This document shows, one piece after another, positions 12,369 through 23,571 of a stretch of 60,000 bases of DNA; the first letter of the stretch is position 1; every line of letters begins with the position of its first letter. The position numbers and the translations under genes were made by a program. The stretch is taken from assembly GCF_910592395.1 (NCBI RefSeq), contig NC_088308.1:26615501-26675500 (forward strand), read 5' to 3'. Source of the stretch: Lineus longissimus (lineage: Eukaryota; Nemertea; Pilidiophora; Heteronemertea; Lineidae). The notes below the pieces were generated by a model. The model had not been told where the DNA came from. It was given only the letters and a program-made list of their open reading frames with translations, and did no database searches.

Positions 12369-12430
12369 GCAGCTTCTTCAATCGAAGGATGGATGACCAG
12401 CATTGCCAGGCAAGAATCAAGAAAGAGAAG
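12369..12430 (+). other. Exon-like cassette within each satellite monomer
   Basis: One representative copy. A pyrimidine-rich ATCATTTCAG acceptor-like site precedes a 62-base segment that ends AGAAG|GTAGGAG, a donor-like site; a second and stronger donor, GGTAG|GTAAGA, lies 69 bases later. One frame is open through the cassette and beyond, with RMDDQHCQARIKKEKVG before a stop at 12461-12463. RMDDQ.C resembles the second half of a GoLoco (G-alpha-binding) motif, but the match is only a few residues. Copies recur every 348 bp, for example at 12717, 13065 and 13413. The upstream edge copy near 12020 lacks a good acceptor and has a stop in this frame. Expression is not shown. Confidence 0.35.
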
Positions 12431-14777
12431 GTAGGAGTCTCGATCCCAGACAATGCCTGAGGTCAGGAAATGGCTCAGGCAGTCTAGTTTCGAGGGTAGG
12501 TAAGATTTAGATGTTAGTTTGTAAAGTAACGAAAGATGCTGGCTTTAAAATAGCATGCACTGTTCACTTGTTTTCAGATTTTTAACATAAATCTGGCTAC
12601 CAGTAGGTTTCAAGCATCGCTTTAAAATAGCATTGCACAGGTCACTTTTGACAGATTTTTAACATAAATCTGGCTACCACTAGGTGGTATGTGGTTGTAT
12701 GCTTGTATCATTTCAGGCAGCTTCTTCAATCGAAGGATGGATGACCAGCATTGCCAGGCAAGAATCAAGAAAGAGAAGGTAGGAGTCTCGATCACAGACA
12801 ATGCCTGAGGTCAGGAAATGGCTCAGGCAGTCGAGTTTCGAGGGTAGGTAAGATTTAGATGTTAGTTTGTAAAGTGACGAAAGATGCTGGCTTTAAAATA
12901 GCATGCACTGTTCACGTGTTTGCAGATTTTTAACATAAATCTGGCTACCAGTAGGTTTCAAGCATCGCTTTAAAATAGCATTGCACAGGTCACTTTTGAC
13001 AGATTTTTAACATAAATCTGGCTACCACTAGGTGGTATGTGGTTGTATGCTTGTATCATTTCAGGCAGCTTCTTCAATCGAAGGATGGATGACCGGCATT
13101 GCCAGGCAAGAATCAAGAAAGAGAAGGTAGGAGTCTCGATCCCAGACAATGCCTGAGGTCAGGAAATGGCTCAGGCAGTCGAGTTTCGAGGGTAGGTAAG
13201 ATTTAGATGTTAGTTTGTAAAGTGACGAAAGATGCTGGCTTTAAAACAGCATGCACTGTTCACTTGTTTTCAGATTTTTAACATAAATCTGGCTACCAGT
13301 AGGTTTCAAGCATCGCTTTAAAATAGCATTGCACAGGTCACTTTTGATAGATTTTTAACATAAATCTGGCTACCACTAGGTGGTATGTGGTTGTATGCTT
13401 GTATTATTTCAGGCAGCTTCTTCAATCGAAGGATGGATGACCAGCATTGCCAGGCAAGAATCAAGAAAGAGAAGGTAGGAGTCTCGATCCCAGACAATGC
13501 CTGAGGTCAGGAAATGGCTCAGGCAGTCTAGTTTCGAGGGTAGGTAAGATTTAGATGTTAGTTTGTAAAGTAACGAAAGATGCTGGCTTTAAAATAGTAT
13601 GCACTGTTCACTTGTTTTCAGATTTTTAACATAAATCTGGCTACCAGTAGGTTTCAAGCATCGCTTTAAAATAGCATTGCACAGGTCACTTTTGACAGAT
13701 TTTTAACATAAATCTGGCTACCACTAGGTGGTATGTGGTTGTATGCTTGTATCATTTCAGGCAGCTTCTTCAATCGAAGGATGGATGACCAGCATTGCCA
13801 GGCAAGAATCAAGAAAGAGAAGGTAGGAGTCTCGATCACAGACAATGCCTGAGGTCAGGAAATGGCTCAGGCAGTCGAGTTTCGAGGGTAGGTAAGATTT
13901 AGATGTTAGTTTGTAAAGTGACGAAAGATGCTGGCTTTAAAATAGCATGCACTGTTCACGTGTTTGCAGATTTTTAACATGAATCTGGCTACCAGTAGGT
14001 TTCAAGCATCGCTTTAAAATAGCATTGCACAGGTCACTTTTGACAGATTTTTAACATAAATCTGGCTACCACTAGGTGGTATGTGGTTGTATGCTTGTAT
14101 CATTTCAGGCAGCTTCTTCAATCGAAGGATGGATGACCGGCATTGCCAGGCAAGAATCAAGAAAGAGAAGGTAGGAGTCTCGATCCCAGACAATGCCTGA
14201 GGTCAGGAAATGGCTCAGGCAGTCGAGTTTCGAGGGTAGGTAAGATTTAGATGTTAGTTTGTAAAGTGACGAAAGATGCTGGCTTTAAAACAGCATGCAC
14301 TGTTCACTTGTTTTCAGATTTTTAACATAAATCTGGCTACCAGTAGGTTTCAAGCATCGCTTTAAAATAGCATTGCACAGGTCACTTTTGATAGATTTTT
14401 AACATAAATCTGGCTACCACTAGGTGGTATGTGGTTGTATGCTTGTATTATTTCAGGCAGCTTCTTCAATCGAAGGATGGATGACCAGCATTGCCAGGCA
14501 AGAATCAAGAAAGAGAAGGTAGGAGTCTCGATCCCAGACAATGCCTGAGGTCAGGAAATGGCTCAGGCAGTCGAGTTTCGAGGGTAGGTAAGATTTAGAT
14601 GTTAGTTTGTAAAGTGACGAAAGATGCTGGCTTTAAAATAGCATGCACTGTTCACTTGTTTTCAGATTTTTAACATAAATCTGGCTACCAGTAGGTTTCA
14701 AGCATCGCTTTAAAATAGCATTGCACAGGTCACTTTTGACAGATTTTTAACATAAATCTGGCTACCACTAGGTGGTA

Positions 14778-14782
14778 TGTGG
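14778..14782. repeat. Target site duplication, left copy
   Basis: TGTGG directly left of the retrotransposon matches TGTGG at 18180-18184. Removing the element and one copy restores an uninterrupted satellite monomer (GGTATGTGGTTGTATG). Confidence 0.95.
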
Positions 14783-14954
14783 TGTTATGTTCCCATGTAG
14801 GCCTGTGAAGGTCACAGAAACAATCTACGAATCAGCTTCTTGAACAAACTATTTATTAAGCAACACACAACAGAAGTACCAATATTACACAGGCGCATGA
14901 AATACTAATGCGCGTTAGCTGGCACAGGCACATGAAGTATATCAAGACATAACA
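14783..14954 (-). repeat. 3' LTR (172 bp)
   Basis: Begins TGTTATG and ends ACATAACA, matching 18008-18179 except two substitutions (in GAAGGTCACAG and AATCAGC). On the minus strand it contains AATAAA, the likely polyadenylation signal. Confidence 0.96.
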
Positions 14955-14970
14955 TCCCTCTCCTCCTTGA
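14955..14970 (-). other. Polypurine tract
   Basis: On the minus strand AAGGAGGAGAGGGA lies directly against the 3' LTR, the expected primer site for plus-strand DNA synthesis. Confidence 0.8.
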
Positions 14971-15267
14971 AAATGATCTTCTCTGACAGTGATACTTAGT
15001 ACACAGTTTACTTCCAAAACAATTCTTGAAAATAATTACTGAATGAACTTCTGTCCTTGAATTATCATTCAACACTGATTAGAATGTCCAACATACTAGA
15101 TAAATGCAACAGTATGCATGTGAAATGTCCTCTACTTAAAGAATGAAAAGTCCACTTAGGTCTCAACAGACTCTAAAAGGAAAAGTCTAAAATCTCGTGC
15201 GCACACATCTGACATCTGATTAAAACACAATACACTAACATGATTGGCGATTGTCCAGTCACAATAA

Positions 15268-16539
15268 TCAGTAGCAAACCATAATATAGTCACTAAACTT
15301 GACAGGTTGTCTGCGGGTTCCGGACGATCTCCGAAGTGCTGGCATCTCATCTGGAGGTTGTGTCTCGGGGTGCGATGTCTCTGTGTGAGATGTCTCGGTC
15401 TCGGCGTGATGATGTGGAGCAAGATCGTGAGCGAGATCTGCTTCTGGAGCGGGATTCTGTCGTGCGCCATCAACGTTTTGACGTGGCAAATCGATGTTTT
15501 GATGTGCATCTTCTTCCTCCCTATCTCGATTGTAATGCATCGGCAGGACACGTTTGAAGAACGTGACGTTACGAGTGATCCTATGTCCCGACGGTCGTTC
15601 AGCGGTGATCATATTCCCATTTCGATTGATGATCTGCAACGGCTCTGGGCTAAACGGTGTTGACAACTTGTTCTGGCGTTGCTGTTTGACCAGGACATGG
15701 TCTCCTACGGACAGATCAGATTCTCGAGCGTGTCGTTTAGCATCGGTGTAGACTTTGGTTTTGTCTTTGCTGACGTTATCGTTGTCTCGGATCTGACGGT
15801 CAATGTTGGTGGATGAGTAGCGGGCGTTGCTATTCATCTCTGGTAGCTGTGTCTTCATTTCACGATGCTGCAGGGCTTCAAACGGTGATGTACCAGTGGA
15901 AGAGTGCGGGGTGGCTCGGTACTGTCTCAGAAACTTTTGTAGTTCTTGACGCCAGTTCTTCCCTTCAAGATGGGCGCAACGTATGGTTTTACCGACTGAC
16001 TGCATGAACTTCTCCGCGTCTCCGTTGGCTTGTGGGTACAATGGCGTTATCTTTCGATGGTGGAATCCAAGATAATCTGCAAAGTTGGTAAACTCTCGTC
16101 CGTTGAACGGCGGGCCATTATTGCTCTTCAAAGTGACGGGGATTCCTTGGCGGGAAAATATAGCGTCGAGCTTTGGTATTACCACTTTGGCTGCAGTTGA
16201 CGTAATCGGCTCAACCTCAGGGAAGCGGCTGTACTCATCTATGACTACCATGACGTAATCAGCTGTTGGCACTGGCAAAGGTCCGAAGAAATCAATTGAC
16301 AGGTCTTTCCATGGGGCATCAGGCAATGGCGTTGTCATCAGCGGCTCTGGTTTCTCTCCTTTTCGGCTTGTCGATGCTTGACAGGGCAGGCATCTGTTGA
16401 TCTCTTCCTCGACTTGTGAATCGATGCCAGGGAACCATACTTTCTCTCGGATGAGGCGTTTGGTCTTCACGATCCCTTGATGTCCAACATGGGCCAGTTT
16501 TACAGCTTGTCTCTGTAGGCATTTGGGTAGAATGAACAA
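15268..16539 (-). pseudogene. Integrase (K02A2.6-like Gypsy pol), defective
   Basis: A 423-residue frame covering integrase and its C-terminal tail. The HHCC zinc module is present (H17, H20, C50, C53). In the catalytic core D83 and E176 are at the expected places, but the middle acidic residue at 140 is asparagine (KSNNGPPF, where the family has KSDNG). The spacing from 140 to 176 is the standard D,D-35-E distance, so this is a true active-site substitution that should prevent catalysis. The tail (about residues 330-423) is low-complexity, rich in H, E, P and T. Its first codons overlap the gag frame by 40 bases in another frame; the reverse transcriptase and RNase H that should precede it are missing. 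The methionine at 16539 is only the first in the open frame, not a proven start. Confidence 0.9.
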
Positions 16540-17792
16540 TATTCAGTGTTGTCGCGAAACTGAGCTGCAGTTCTAAACATTCCGGCTATTGGTAGGGGCT
16601 GTTGGCTACCATACGTGAAGATCGTAGTGTCTGGCTTCATCAACTGGAGGCTTGGCTTCATCGTCTTGATGGCTTGGAATGTCTTCTGGTCGATTAAATT
16701 CACCGAGGGTCCGCTGTCGATAAGCATAGGAATGCGAACTCGTCTTGTCTTCTTACCAATGAAAATGTTGAAAATCTTCGGCTTGACTTTTGTTATTGTT
16801 GTCGCTGTGCTGGTTGTGCAGAAAACATACTCAGCATTGTCACTTTCTTCACCTGGGTTAGCAGAGTTGACGTGCGAACTTGACTTGGGTGTTGTCTGCT
16901 GTGTGTGTGATGACGGGTATACACGGGCGAAGTGATTCATGCGATGACATTTATTGCACTCTTTACCATTCGCTGGGCATCTGGCCTTATCACGATGAGG
17001 TTTACCACCACAGTATCCACACTGTTGGCTGTTATGACGTGGTCTGCTTTCTTTGGCGCCGGGCTGTCTTGAGTTATCATTGATACCATCAGTAGGCTTG
17101 GATGATTTAGAGCGATATCTGCGACGTCCTTTGTTGTTGGACCGATAACGACTGCGGGCTGTGTGATCGACTCTGTTTACAGTCTGGGGCTTGGAGCTGG
17201 AGGATCCTTCAAGTTGTGTGGCTTGAGCCTCGCTAATCTCAAAAGCACGGGCAGTTTCCAGTAGCTTCTTGAGATCCATGTCTTCTCTCAGGGCTTTACG
17301 GCGAAGTTGGTGACTTTTGGTACCAGCGATAATCTGGGCGCAGATCTCTTTCTCAACATCAGCGAAGTCACAAGTTTTCGATAGCTGTCGTAAACGGGTT
17401 TGATAAGCATCCATGGTATCATCGGGCTGCTGGGTGGCTTTACGGAACTGGAAAACCTCAAAGGCAATGTTGCGTTTTGGCTTGAAATAGTTGTTAAGAA
17501 CTGTCTTGGCCGTATCGTAATCTGCATCTGCACCGGTATCTGCTAGGGTATCGAAGATCTCGTCAACATCTGGTCCGGCAAAATGTAACAGCAGGGCTCG
17601 CTTTCTGCTTGGATTGGTGATGCCAATACCGGAAACTAGTGTTTCAAAACGTTTCAGCCATTTTTCCCACCTCTGACCAGTATTGTGGTCTGGTTGTAGC
17701 TCAAACTCAGGGAAGTTGGGCAGTGTCAAGACTTGCTCAACGGCTGGGGCAGCAACGGCTGGGGCAGCAGCAGCAGGGGCTGGTGAAGGCAT
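16500..17792 (-). pseudogene. Gag-protease polyprotein, truncated
   Basis: A 430-residue frame. An Ala/Pro-rich start (MPSPAPAAAAPAV) is followed by a retrotransposon gag region (about residues 40-190, with RWEKWLKRFE and HFAGPDVDEIF), a basic linker, and two nucleocapsid-like zinc knuckles. The first is complete (C258, C261, H266, C272); the second has C279, C282 and H287, but tyrosine 292 replaces the final cysteine. A retropepsin-like motif LIDSGPSVNLID follows at about 358-369, with proline where the family usually has alanine or threonine after DSG. The frame ends soon after, at the deletion that removed reverse transcriptase and RNase H. The start is the first methionine after the leader. 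Confidence 0.9.
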
Positions 17793-17988
17793 TCTCTTCT
17801 TCTTATTGGAAAAACATCAACGTGTGGACGGTGCTGCTGTGCGACGGTGAACGAACGAACTACGAGAAATCAGCGGGGCGTCTAGCGTGGCTTCTTTTGC
17901 AGCTAATTTCTGACGGGTTACGTGCAGTTCGTAATGTATCAGGGGCTTCTGGGGCTTCTATACATAGTTATTTGGCGTTACCATATCG

Positions 17989-18007
17989 TGGGCATCCTCG
18001 TCGCCAG
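17989..18007 (-). other. Primer binding site candidate
   Basis: One base inside the 5' LTR the minus strand reads TGGCGACGAGGATGCC, in the place and with the TGG start expected for a tRNA 3' end complement. I do not assign the tRNA. Confidence 0.6.
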
Positions 18008-18179
18008 TGTTATGTTCCCATGTAGGCCTGTGAAGGCCACAGAAACAATCTACGAATCGGCTTCTTGAACAAACTATTTATTAAGCAACACACAACAGAA
18101 GTACCAATATTACACAGGCGCATGAAATACTAATGCGCGTTAGCTGGCACAGGCACATGAAGTATATCAAGACATAACA
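18008..18179 (-). repeat. 5' LTR (172 bp)
   Basis: Second LTR copy, same length as 14783-14954 with two differences (about 1.2%), which points to a recent insertion. Confidence 0.96.
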
Positions 18180-19790
18180 TGTGGTTGTATGCTTGTATCA
18201 TTTCAGGCAGCTTCTTCAATCGAAGGATGGATGACCAGCATTGCCAGGCAAGAATCAAGAAAGAGAAGGTAGGAGTCTCGATCCCAGACAATGCCTGAGG
18301 TCAGGAAATGGCTCAGGCAGTCGAGTTTCGAGGGTAGGTAAGATTTAGATGTTAGTTTGTAAAGTGACGAAAGATGCTGGCTTTAAAACAGCATGCACTG
18401 TTCACTTGTTTTCAGATTTTTAACATAAATCTGGCTACCAGTAGGTTTCAAGCATCGCTTTAAAAAAGCATTGCACAGGTCACTTTTGACAGATTTTTAA
18501 CATAAATCTGGCTACCACTAGGTGGTATGTGGTTGTATGCTTGTATCATTTCAGGCAGCTTCTTCAATCGAAGGATGGATGACCAGCATTGCCAGGCAAG
18601 AATCAAGAAAGAGAAGGTAGGAGTCTCGATCCCAGATAATGCCTGAGGTCAGGAAATGGCTCAGGCAGTCGAGTTTCGAGGGTAGGTAAGATTTAGATGT
18701 TAGTTTGTAAAGTGACGAAAGATGCTGGCTTTAAAATAGCATGCACTGTTCACTTGTTTTCAGATTTTTAACATAAATCTGGCTACCAGTAGGTTTCAAG
18801 CATCGCTTTAAAATAGCATTGCACAGGTCACTTTTGATAGATTTTTAACATAAATCTGGCTACCACTAGGTGGTATGTGGTTGTATGCTTGTATTATTTC
18901 AGGCAGCTTCTTCAATCGAAGGATGGGTGACCAGCATTGCCAGGCAAGAATCAAGAAAGAGAAGGTAGGAGTCTCGATCCCAGACAATGCCTGAGGTCAG
19001 GAAATGGCTCAGGCAGTCGAGTTTCGAGGGTAGGTAAGATTGAGATGTAGTTTGTCAAGTGACGAAAGATGCTGGCTTTAAAATAGCATGCACTGTTCAC
19101 TTGTTTGCAGATTTTTAACATAAATCTGGCTACCAGTAGGTTTCAAGCATCGCTTTAAAATAGCATTGCACAGGTCACTTTTGACAGATTTTTAATATAA
19201 ATCTGGCTACCACTAGGTGGTATGTGCTTGTATGCTTGTATCATTTCAGGCAGCTTCTTCAATCGAAGGATGGATGACCAGCATTGCCAGGCAAGAATCA
19301 AGAAAGAGAAGGTAGGAGTCTCGATCCCAGATAATGCCTGAGGTCAGGAAATGGCTCAGGCAGTCGAGTTTCGAGGGTAGGTAAGATTTAGATGTTAGTT
19401 TGTCAAGTGACGAAAGATGCTGGCTTTAAAATAGCATGCACTGTTCACTTGTTTGCAGATTTTTAACATAAATCTGGCTACCAGTAGGTTTCAAGCATCG
19501 CTTTAAAATAGCATTGCACAGGTCACTTTTGACAGATTTTTAATATAAATCTGGCTACCACTAGGTGGTATGTGCTTGTATGCTTGTATCATTTCAGGCA
19601 GCTTCTTCAATCGAAGGATGGATGACCAGCATTGCCAGGCAAGAATCAAGAAAGAGAAGGTAGGAGTCTCGATCCCAGACAATGCCTGAGGTCAGGAAAT
19701 GGCTCAGGCAGTCGAGTTTCGAGGGTATAGGTAAGATTTAGATGTTAGTTTGTAAAGTGACGAAAGATGCTGGCTTTAAAATAGCATGCA
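18180..19790. repeat. 348-bp satellite array, right block
   Basis: Continues the array after the retrotransposon. The landmark recurs at 18269, 18617, 18965, 19312 and 19660; one unit is 347 bp because of a single-base loss near 19046. The first five bases are the right target duplication. The last monomer stops at about 19790, where the sequence changes abruptly after AGCATGCA. Units near the right edge share private variants (TTTAATATAAATC, GTATGTGCTTG), as expected for array edges. Confidence 0.96.
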
Positions 19791-21934
19791 ATACAGTCTA
19801 TTTTCCATCTCAATTCTTTAATGAGGTATCCTCATTCCTTGTCTTTTATACTGAGAGTCATTATCAAACTGGTCATTCTCTGTTATTGTTTGTATATCAA
19901 AATATGGTGCCTACACAGAAAACCACAAATAGACCAGGCGCTTTATAAAAACACGAAAAAAACAAAGTACGGTGGGAAAGTGGTCTCACTTGTAGTAAAA
20001 ATATGAACGTTTACCTTTCCAGAGATTGTCTAAACTGGTTTTGAAAGTGTCAAGTGTTTCTCTTTGCAGCTACAACACAAGGAATACTGTTTGGAACGAA
20101 CCTGATAAAACAACTATCCATGCGCGTTGATACAGAGCAGGACAATCCCCTCGATGCTCTTGTTTGAGGCAAGTGCCAATTCGAGCGCTGACATCGCAGG
20201 GAAACCCCTATTGACTCGAGTGGTAGCATATGAATTGTCCACAAAATTTTCTTTTATTTCATGAAAAGTGTGAAATTTGACATGAAAAGTGTGAAATTTG
20301 ACCGAGTTTTTGAACAATGGCGAGCGGAGAAATCTTGGATATGATGTCATAACATGCTAATTAATGAAAATTTTCAGAACATTCTAAGTTATCCTGAAAT
20401 TACATGTTATAAGGTATTACAATCCACTAATAATTCAATTTCATGAATTTGGTCCCTACCGGCCTTTTTGCGTGGCTGGTCACATATTTGTTTCAAATTG
20501 CAACTTCCACGATTTGTTCCAAAATGTGATTTACCTACATGCTTGAAGATCACCTGTATGTAACTGCACATAATCTTGCACTGTGGCCCAGTGTGTTTTG
20601 CACCCTTGAAACTAATGTAATTTAGACCTTTCAAGCCTGAATGCTCTTGGGAGCGCCTTCCTGTTCTCAGATAGTCTGTGAATCAAATAAGCCACTAAAG
20701 TATGTTGATAACTTTATCATTTAATACTGTGTCATCTTCCTTTGTCCCACATCTTTTATCATTTTTAATTTTTTTAAATTTTTGCAGAGAATTTTTTTTG
20801 CATTACAATTTTTTCCTTTAGTGGTAAATGTTGGTCATTATAGCTAGATTAGAGGTGGGTGAGGCCTACAGGGTTTTGATAGCAGTAGTACAACATTAGT
20901 TTATTTCATGACTGGCAGTTAGTGCCGTCATCCGTAGCCACTTGCAGTGTAGCTGTTAGCGATATGATTGAGACTAGTGAGTGTAGTAGGTGTAGGCGCA
21001 ACGTAGCTAAGGTTAGGCACTCACTGGTCTTTATCTCAACTCCAGGAAGATGACACACTCAGAGTAACTGTGGCCAAGCTGAAATACAATCTTATCACTG
21101 GTTTTAAACTTGCTTGAACCCAGTTGTTTGCTTTATTTGGGAAAAGTTTGTTATCAGATTTCAAAACTCAGAGGCTCAATGAGCATAATGCCCAGTTTAA
21201 TGGTAATAGCAGCTCTAAATGGGCACTGGGCTTGAAAGGTTTGAAACATTCAAATGTGATAAAAAGGGTAAGCAAAGGCAATTACTTTTTCTCACCCATT
21301 TTTTCTCAATCAAATATTGTTTATAAAATGTAAAATGTATGATGTAAATAATGAAGTACAAAATGTATAATTTTGATGTTTCCCGCGGCACAGCATGGAG
21401 CGGGAAATAGTTGTCTCCGCGGGGCAGTTGCCTTGGAGGCGCGTGCGGCACGTGATCAGTGCTGGTGGGCGGTGCAGTGGCGCCAGTTTTTTCGTAGCAG
21501 CCGTCGTAGTCACAACCAAGTTTCTTCAGTAATATGTTTATAGCATTTGGGCAATTTGCCTTGTTTGTGGTTATAGCCATTGTACTATATTAGTGTTAGT
21601 AAGTTTTTGCTATGGTTTATGTTGCTCCGGACAAATGTTCAAATTTGTATTTGGTTGTCTTTGCAGAGCAGCTGAGAGGTGTGGCAATCGCCTATGGACG
21701 TGCATTTGTATTGCTCCACCTCCCCCTCCCTTAAAATAAGTAAAAAATAAAACGGGAGTTAGGGTTGGGTGGCAGGCTGTTCATCTTGGCTTGGCTGTTT
21801 GTCTGGAAGACGGCTTCTTTTTCATTAGGTTAAGGGCTTTTTAGGCGCAAGGTGCGTTTTTCGGTTGCATTTGTCCGGTTCAATTTGGTTCTTGTACTAT
21901 GATCCATGTTTTCAGCCAAAGGTGCTGTATATCC
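19791..21934. other. Intergenic, little identified
   Basis: Apart from a 21-bp duplication at 20260-20301 I find no feature with support. A GC-richer patch lies at about 21380-21520. None of the frames carries a family motif. Confidence 0.4.
20260..20301. repeat. 21-bp tandem duplication
   Basis: CATGAAAAGTGTGAAATTTGA-type unit present twice in a row without mismatch. Confidence 0.9.
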
Positions 21935-23262
21935 TGGGTGTGATTTTGATCCTCCTTGATATGTCTGCTGCTTTTGATACTATCAGCCATAAGCTTCTGA
22001 TCTCACAACTTGAGGACAAGCTTGGTATCAGGGGGACAGCCTTGGAGTGGTTTAAATCCTACCTCAGCTCGAGAACTCAGTCGGTGCTCGTTCAAGGGCA
22101 AAAGTCTGACAAAATGCCTCTCCTCTCTGGGGTGCCACAGGGCTCCGTGCTTGGCCCTATACTCTTCTCTATATACATCAAACCCCTTGCGGCAATCATT
22201 GAAAATCATGACATGTGTCGTCATGGCTTCGCGGACGACATACAATTATATGATACGTTCGATGTCACACCAGAAGGGCTCCGCCTTGCCATTAAAAAGG
22301 CTGAATCATGTGTAGCAGATGTTCGGGAGTGGCTTGGCCCCAATCACTTGAAGGGCAATGATGATAAAACTGAATTCCTCATCATTGCGTCGAAGAGAAA
22401 GCTGTCAAGACTTGAGCCACTTCCTTCAATCCAGATCGGATCATCCTCTGTTACTCCCTCATCTCAGGTTCGAAATCTTGGTGCTGTTTTTGATGCAAAC
22501 ATGTCTATGTCACAACAGGTGTCCCAAGTGGTGAGGGGGGTTTACTATCAGATCCATAGAATAGCAAAGATCAGACGATACCTGGACAATACCACCTGTG
22601 CCAGAGTAATAAATGCGCTAATAACATCTCGCCTGGATTTCCAAAACGGTCTTTTGCTCGGATTACCGGGCTGTGAAATCCAGCGCCTTCAAAAAGCACA
22701 AAATGCTAGTGCTCGCCTCTTAACCAGGTCCAAAAAGAGAGAGCACATAACCCCTATTTTAAAATCTCTTCATTGGTTGCCGGTGACATCACGTATCGAC
22801 TACAAAGTTCTTCTCACAACCCACAAGGTCATCCATCATGAGGAGAGCCCACAGTATATGAAGGAACTTCTCAGTCTCCGTGCGCCCGGCCGCAGACTTC
22901 GGTCCTCGGATGACCCTTGGCTCCTTGCCATCCCACGTTCAAATGGGGTCTTCGGGGATCGATCTCTGTGTGTCCGGGCCGCGGGGCTGTGGAACGCCTT
23001 TCCAAGCTGGTTACGTGATGTCACTGTGCTAAACACTTTTAAGAGTAAACTCAAAACTCATCTTTTTATCCTAACATATTCAGAGTAGGCCATACATGTT
23101 TTAAATATTGATATTTTCCGGATGTTTTTAAACTGTTTTTTATCCTCATGAAATCACCACTTTTAATGTACTCATTTAATATTATGTACAGTGCTTAGAA
23201 AATGTATGCACCATTATTTTAGCACTTTAAATCAAATAAATTATTATTATTATTTATTATCC
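21935..23262 (+). mobile_element. 5'-truncated LINE (CR1/L2/jockey-like)
   Basis: Begins inside the reverse transcriptase domain and continues through the 3' end of the ORF, a ~140-base 3' UTR and an (ATT)n array at about 23240-23262. 5' truncation and a short tandem-repeat tail are typical of CR1/L2-clade LINEs. No endonuclease is left. The ORF is intact over its surviving length, so the copy is not very old. Confidence 0.85.
21949..23088 (+). pseudogene. LINE reverse transcriptase, N-terminally truncated
   Basis: Open frame ending at the stop at 23086-23088; about 375 residues have family character. Counted from the upstream methionine at 21865, motif A is LDMSAAFD (31-38), motif B SGVPQGSVLGPILFSIY (88-104) and motif C FADD (122-125), where most relatives have YADD. 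NLGAVFD follows further on. The distal segment has the ITPILKSLHWLPV..RIDYKVLL block and ends with the LWNAFPSWLR..TFKSKLKTHLF signature seen in many invertebrate and fish LINEs. Endonuclease and fingers are missing, so it cannot move by itself. The first ~30 residues of the open frame do not look like LINE sequence and are probably flank. Confidence 0.9.
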
Positions 23263-23491
23263 TGTAACCTGTGGCTGCAGAGTACATAGTAACGATGCAG
23301 TAGTTAATAAAGGCTGCGGCATCCTGTTGTATATATATTGACGTTGTTGTTGTTGATTGGCCTCCTTGGGGGAGCCAAGAGGAGACTAAGAAAGTACCTA
23401 ATTTAAGTTGGCGTTATCAATGTTATTTAAAGGTTAAAAATGGATTACAGGCCCTTACTGAAAACTCATCTAGGAGCTGTCTGAACCTTTA

Positions 23492-23571
23492 ATCGCCATC
23501 TTCAGGTCAAGGTAGGAACTGGAAAGACTTCTTCTTGTCTTCAGTTCCTACCTTGCCCTGAAGATGGCGAT
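23492..23571. repeat. 80-bp near-perfect hairpin
   Basis: ATCGCCATCTTCAGG at the left end is answered by CCCTGAAGATGGCGAT at the right. The arms are about 35 bases with few mismatches and close over a short TTCTTCTT-type loop. It could be the tip of a small foldback element or a structured RNA; nothing in the sequence decides. Confidence 0.85.

Larger units (their letters stand above)
11936..14782. repeat. 348-bp satellite array, left block
   Basis: The landmark GTAGGAGTCTCGATC recurs at 12083, 12431, 12779, 13127, 13475, 13823, 14171 and 14519, a period of exactly 348. The first 150 bases are a diverged edge copy. Each monomer contains two related half-units of roughly 90 bases, each with TTTTTAACATAAATCTGGCTACCA. 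Variant sites show that units at 12431, 12779 and 13127 are repeated as the next three, giving a 1044-bp higher-order repeat. The array is cut at 14782 by an LTR retrotransposon and resumes at 18180. Each monomer also carries an exon-like cassette. Confidence 0.97.
14783..18179 (-). mobile_element. Ty3/Gypsy LTR retrotransposon, internally deleted
   Basis: A 3,397-bp element in minus orientation inserted into the satellite. It has two 172-bp LTRs that start TG and end CA, differ at two positions and are flanked by 5-bp duplications. Inside, in minus-strand order, are a primer-binding-site candidate, a gag-protease frame, an integrase frame and a polypurine tract. Reverse transcriptase and RNase H are absent: the frame after the protease runs straight into the integrase in a different frame. 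The integrase resembles the K02A2.6-like group common in invertebrates. It inserted recently relative to the age of the array, but is defective, with an altered integrase active site and zinc knuckle as well as the deletion. Confidence 0.96.

Noticed and set aside
15307-15663. 118-codon and neighbouring plus-strand frames in the retrotransposon
   Set aside because: Antisense to the integrase frame; no motif.
17639-18025. 128-codon plus-strand frame crossing into the LTR
   Set aside because: Antisense to gag and the leader; composition reflects the Ala/Pro-rich start of gag.
21215-21580. 121-codon minus-strand frame
   Set aside because: Low-complexity C-terminus, no motif, no splice or promoter context.
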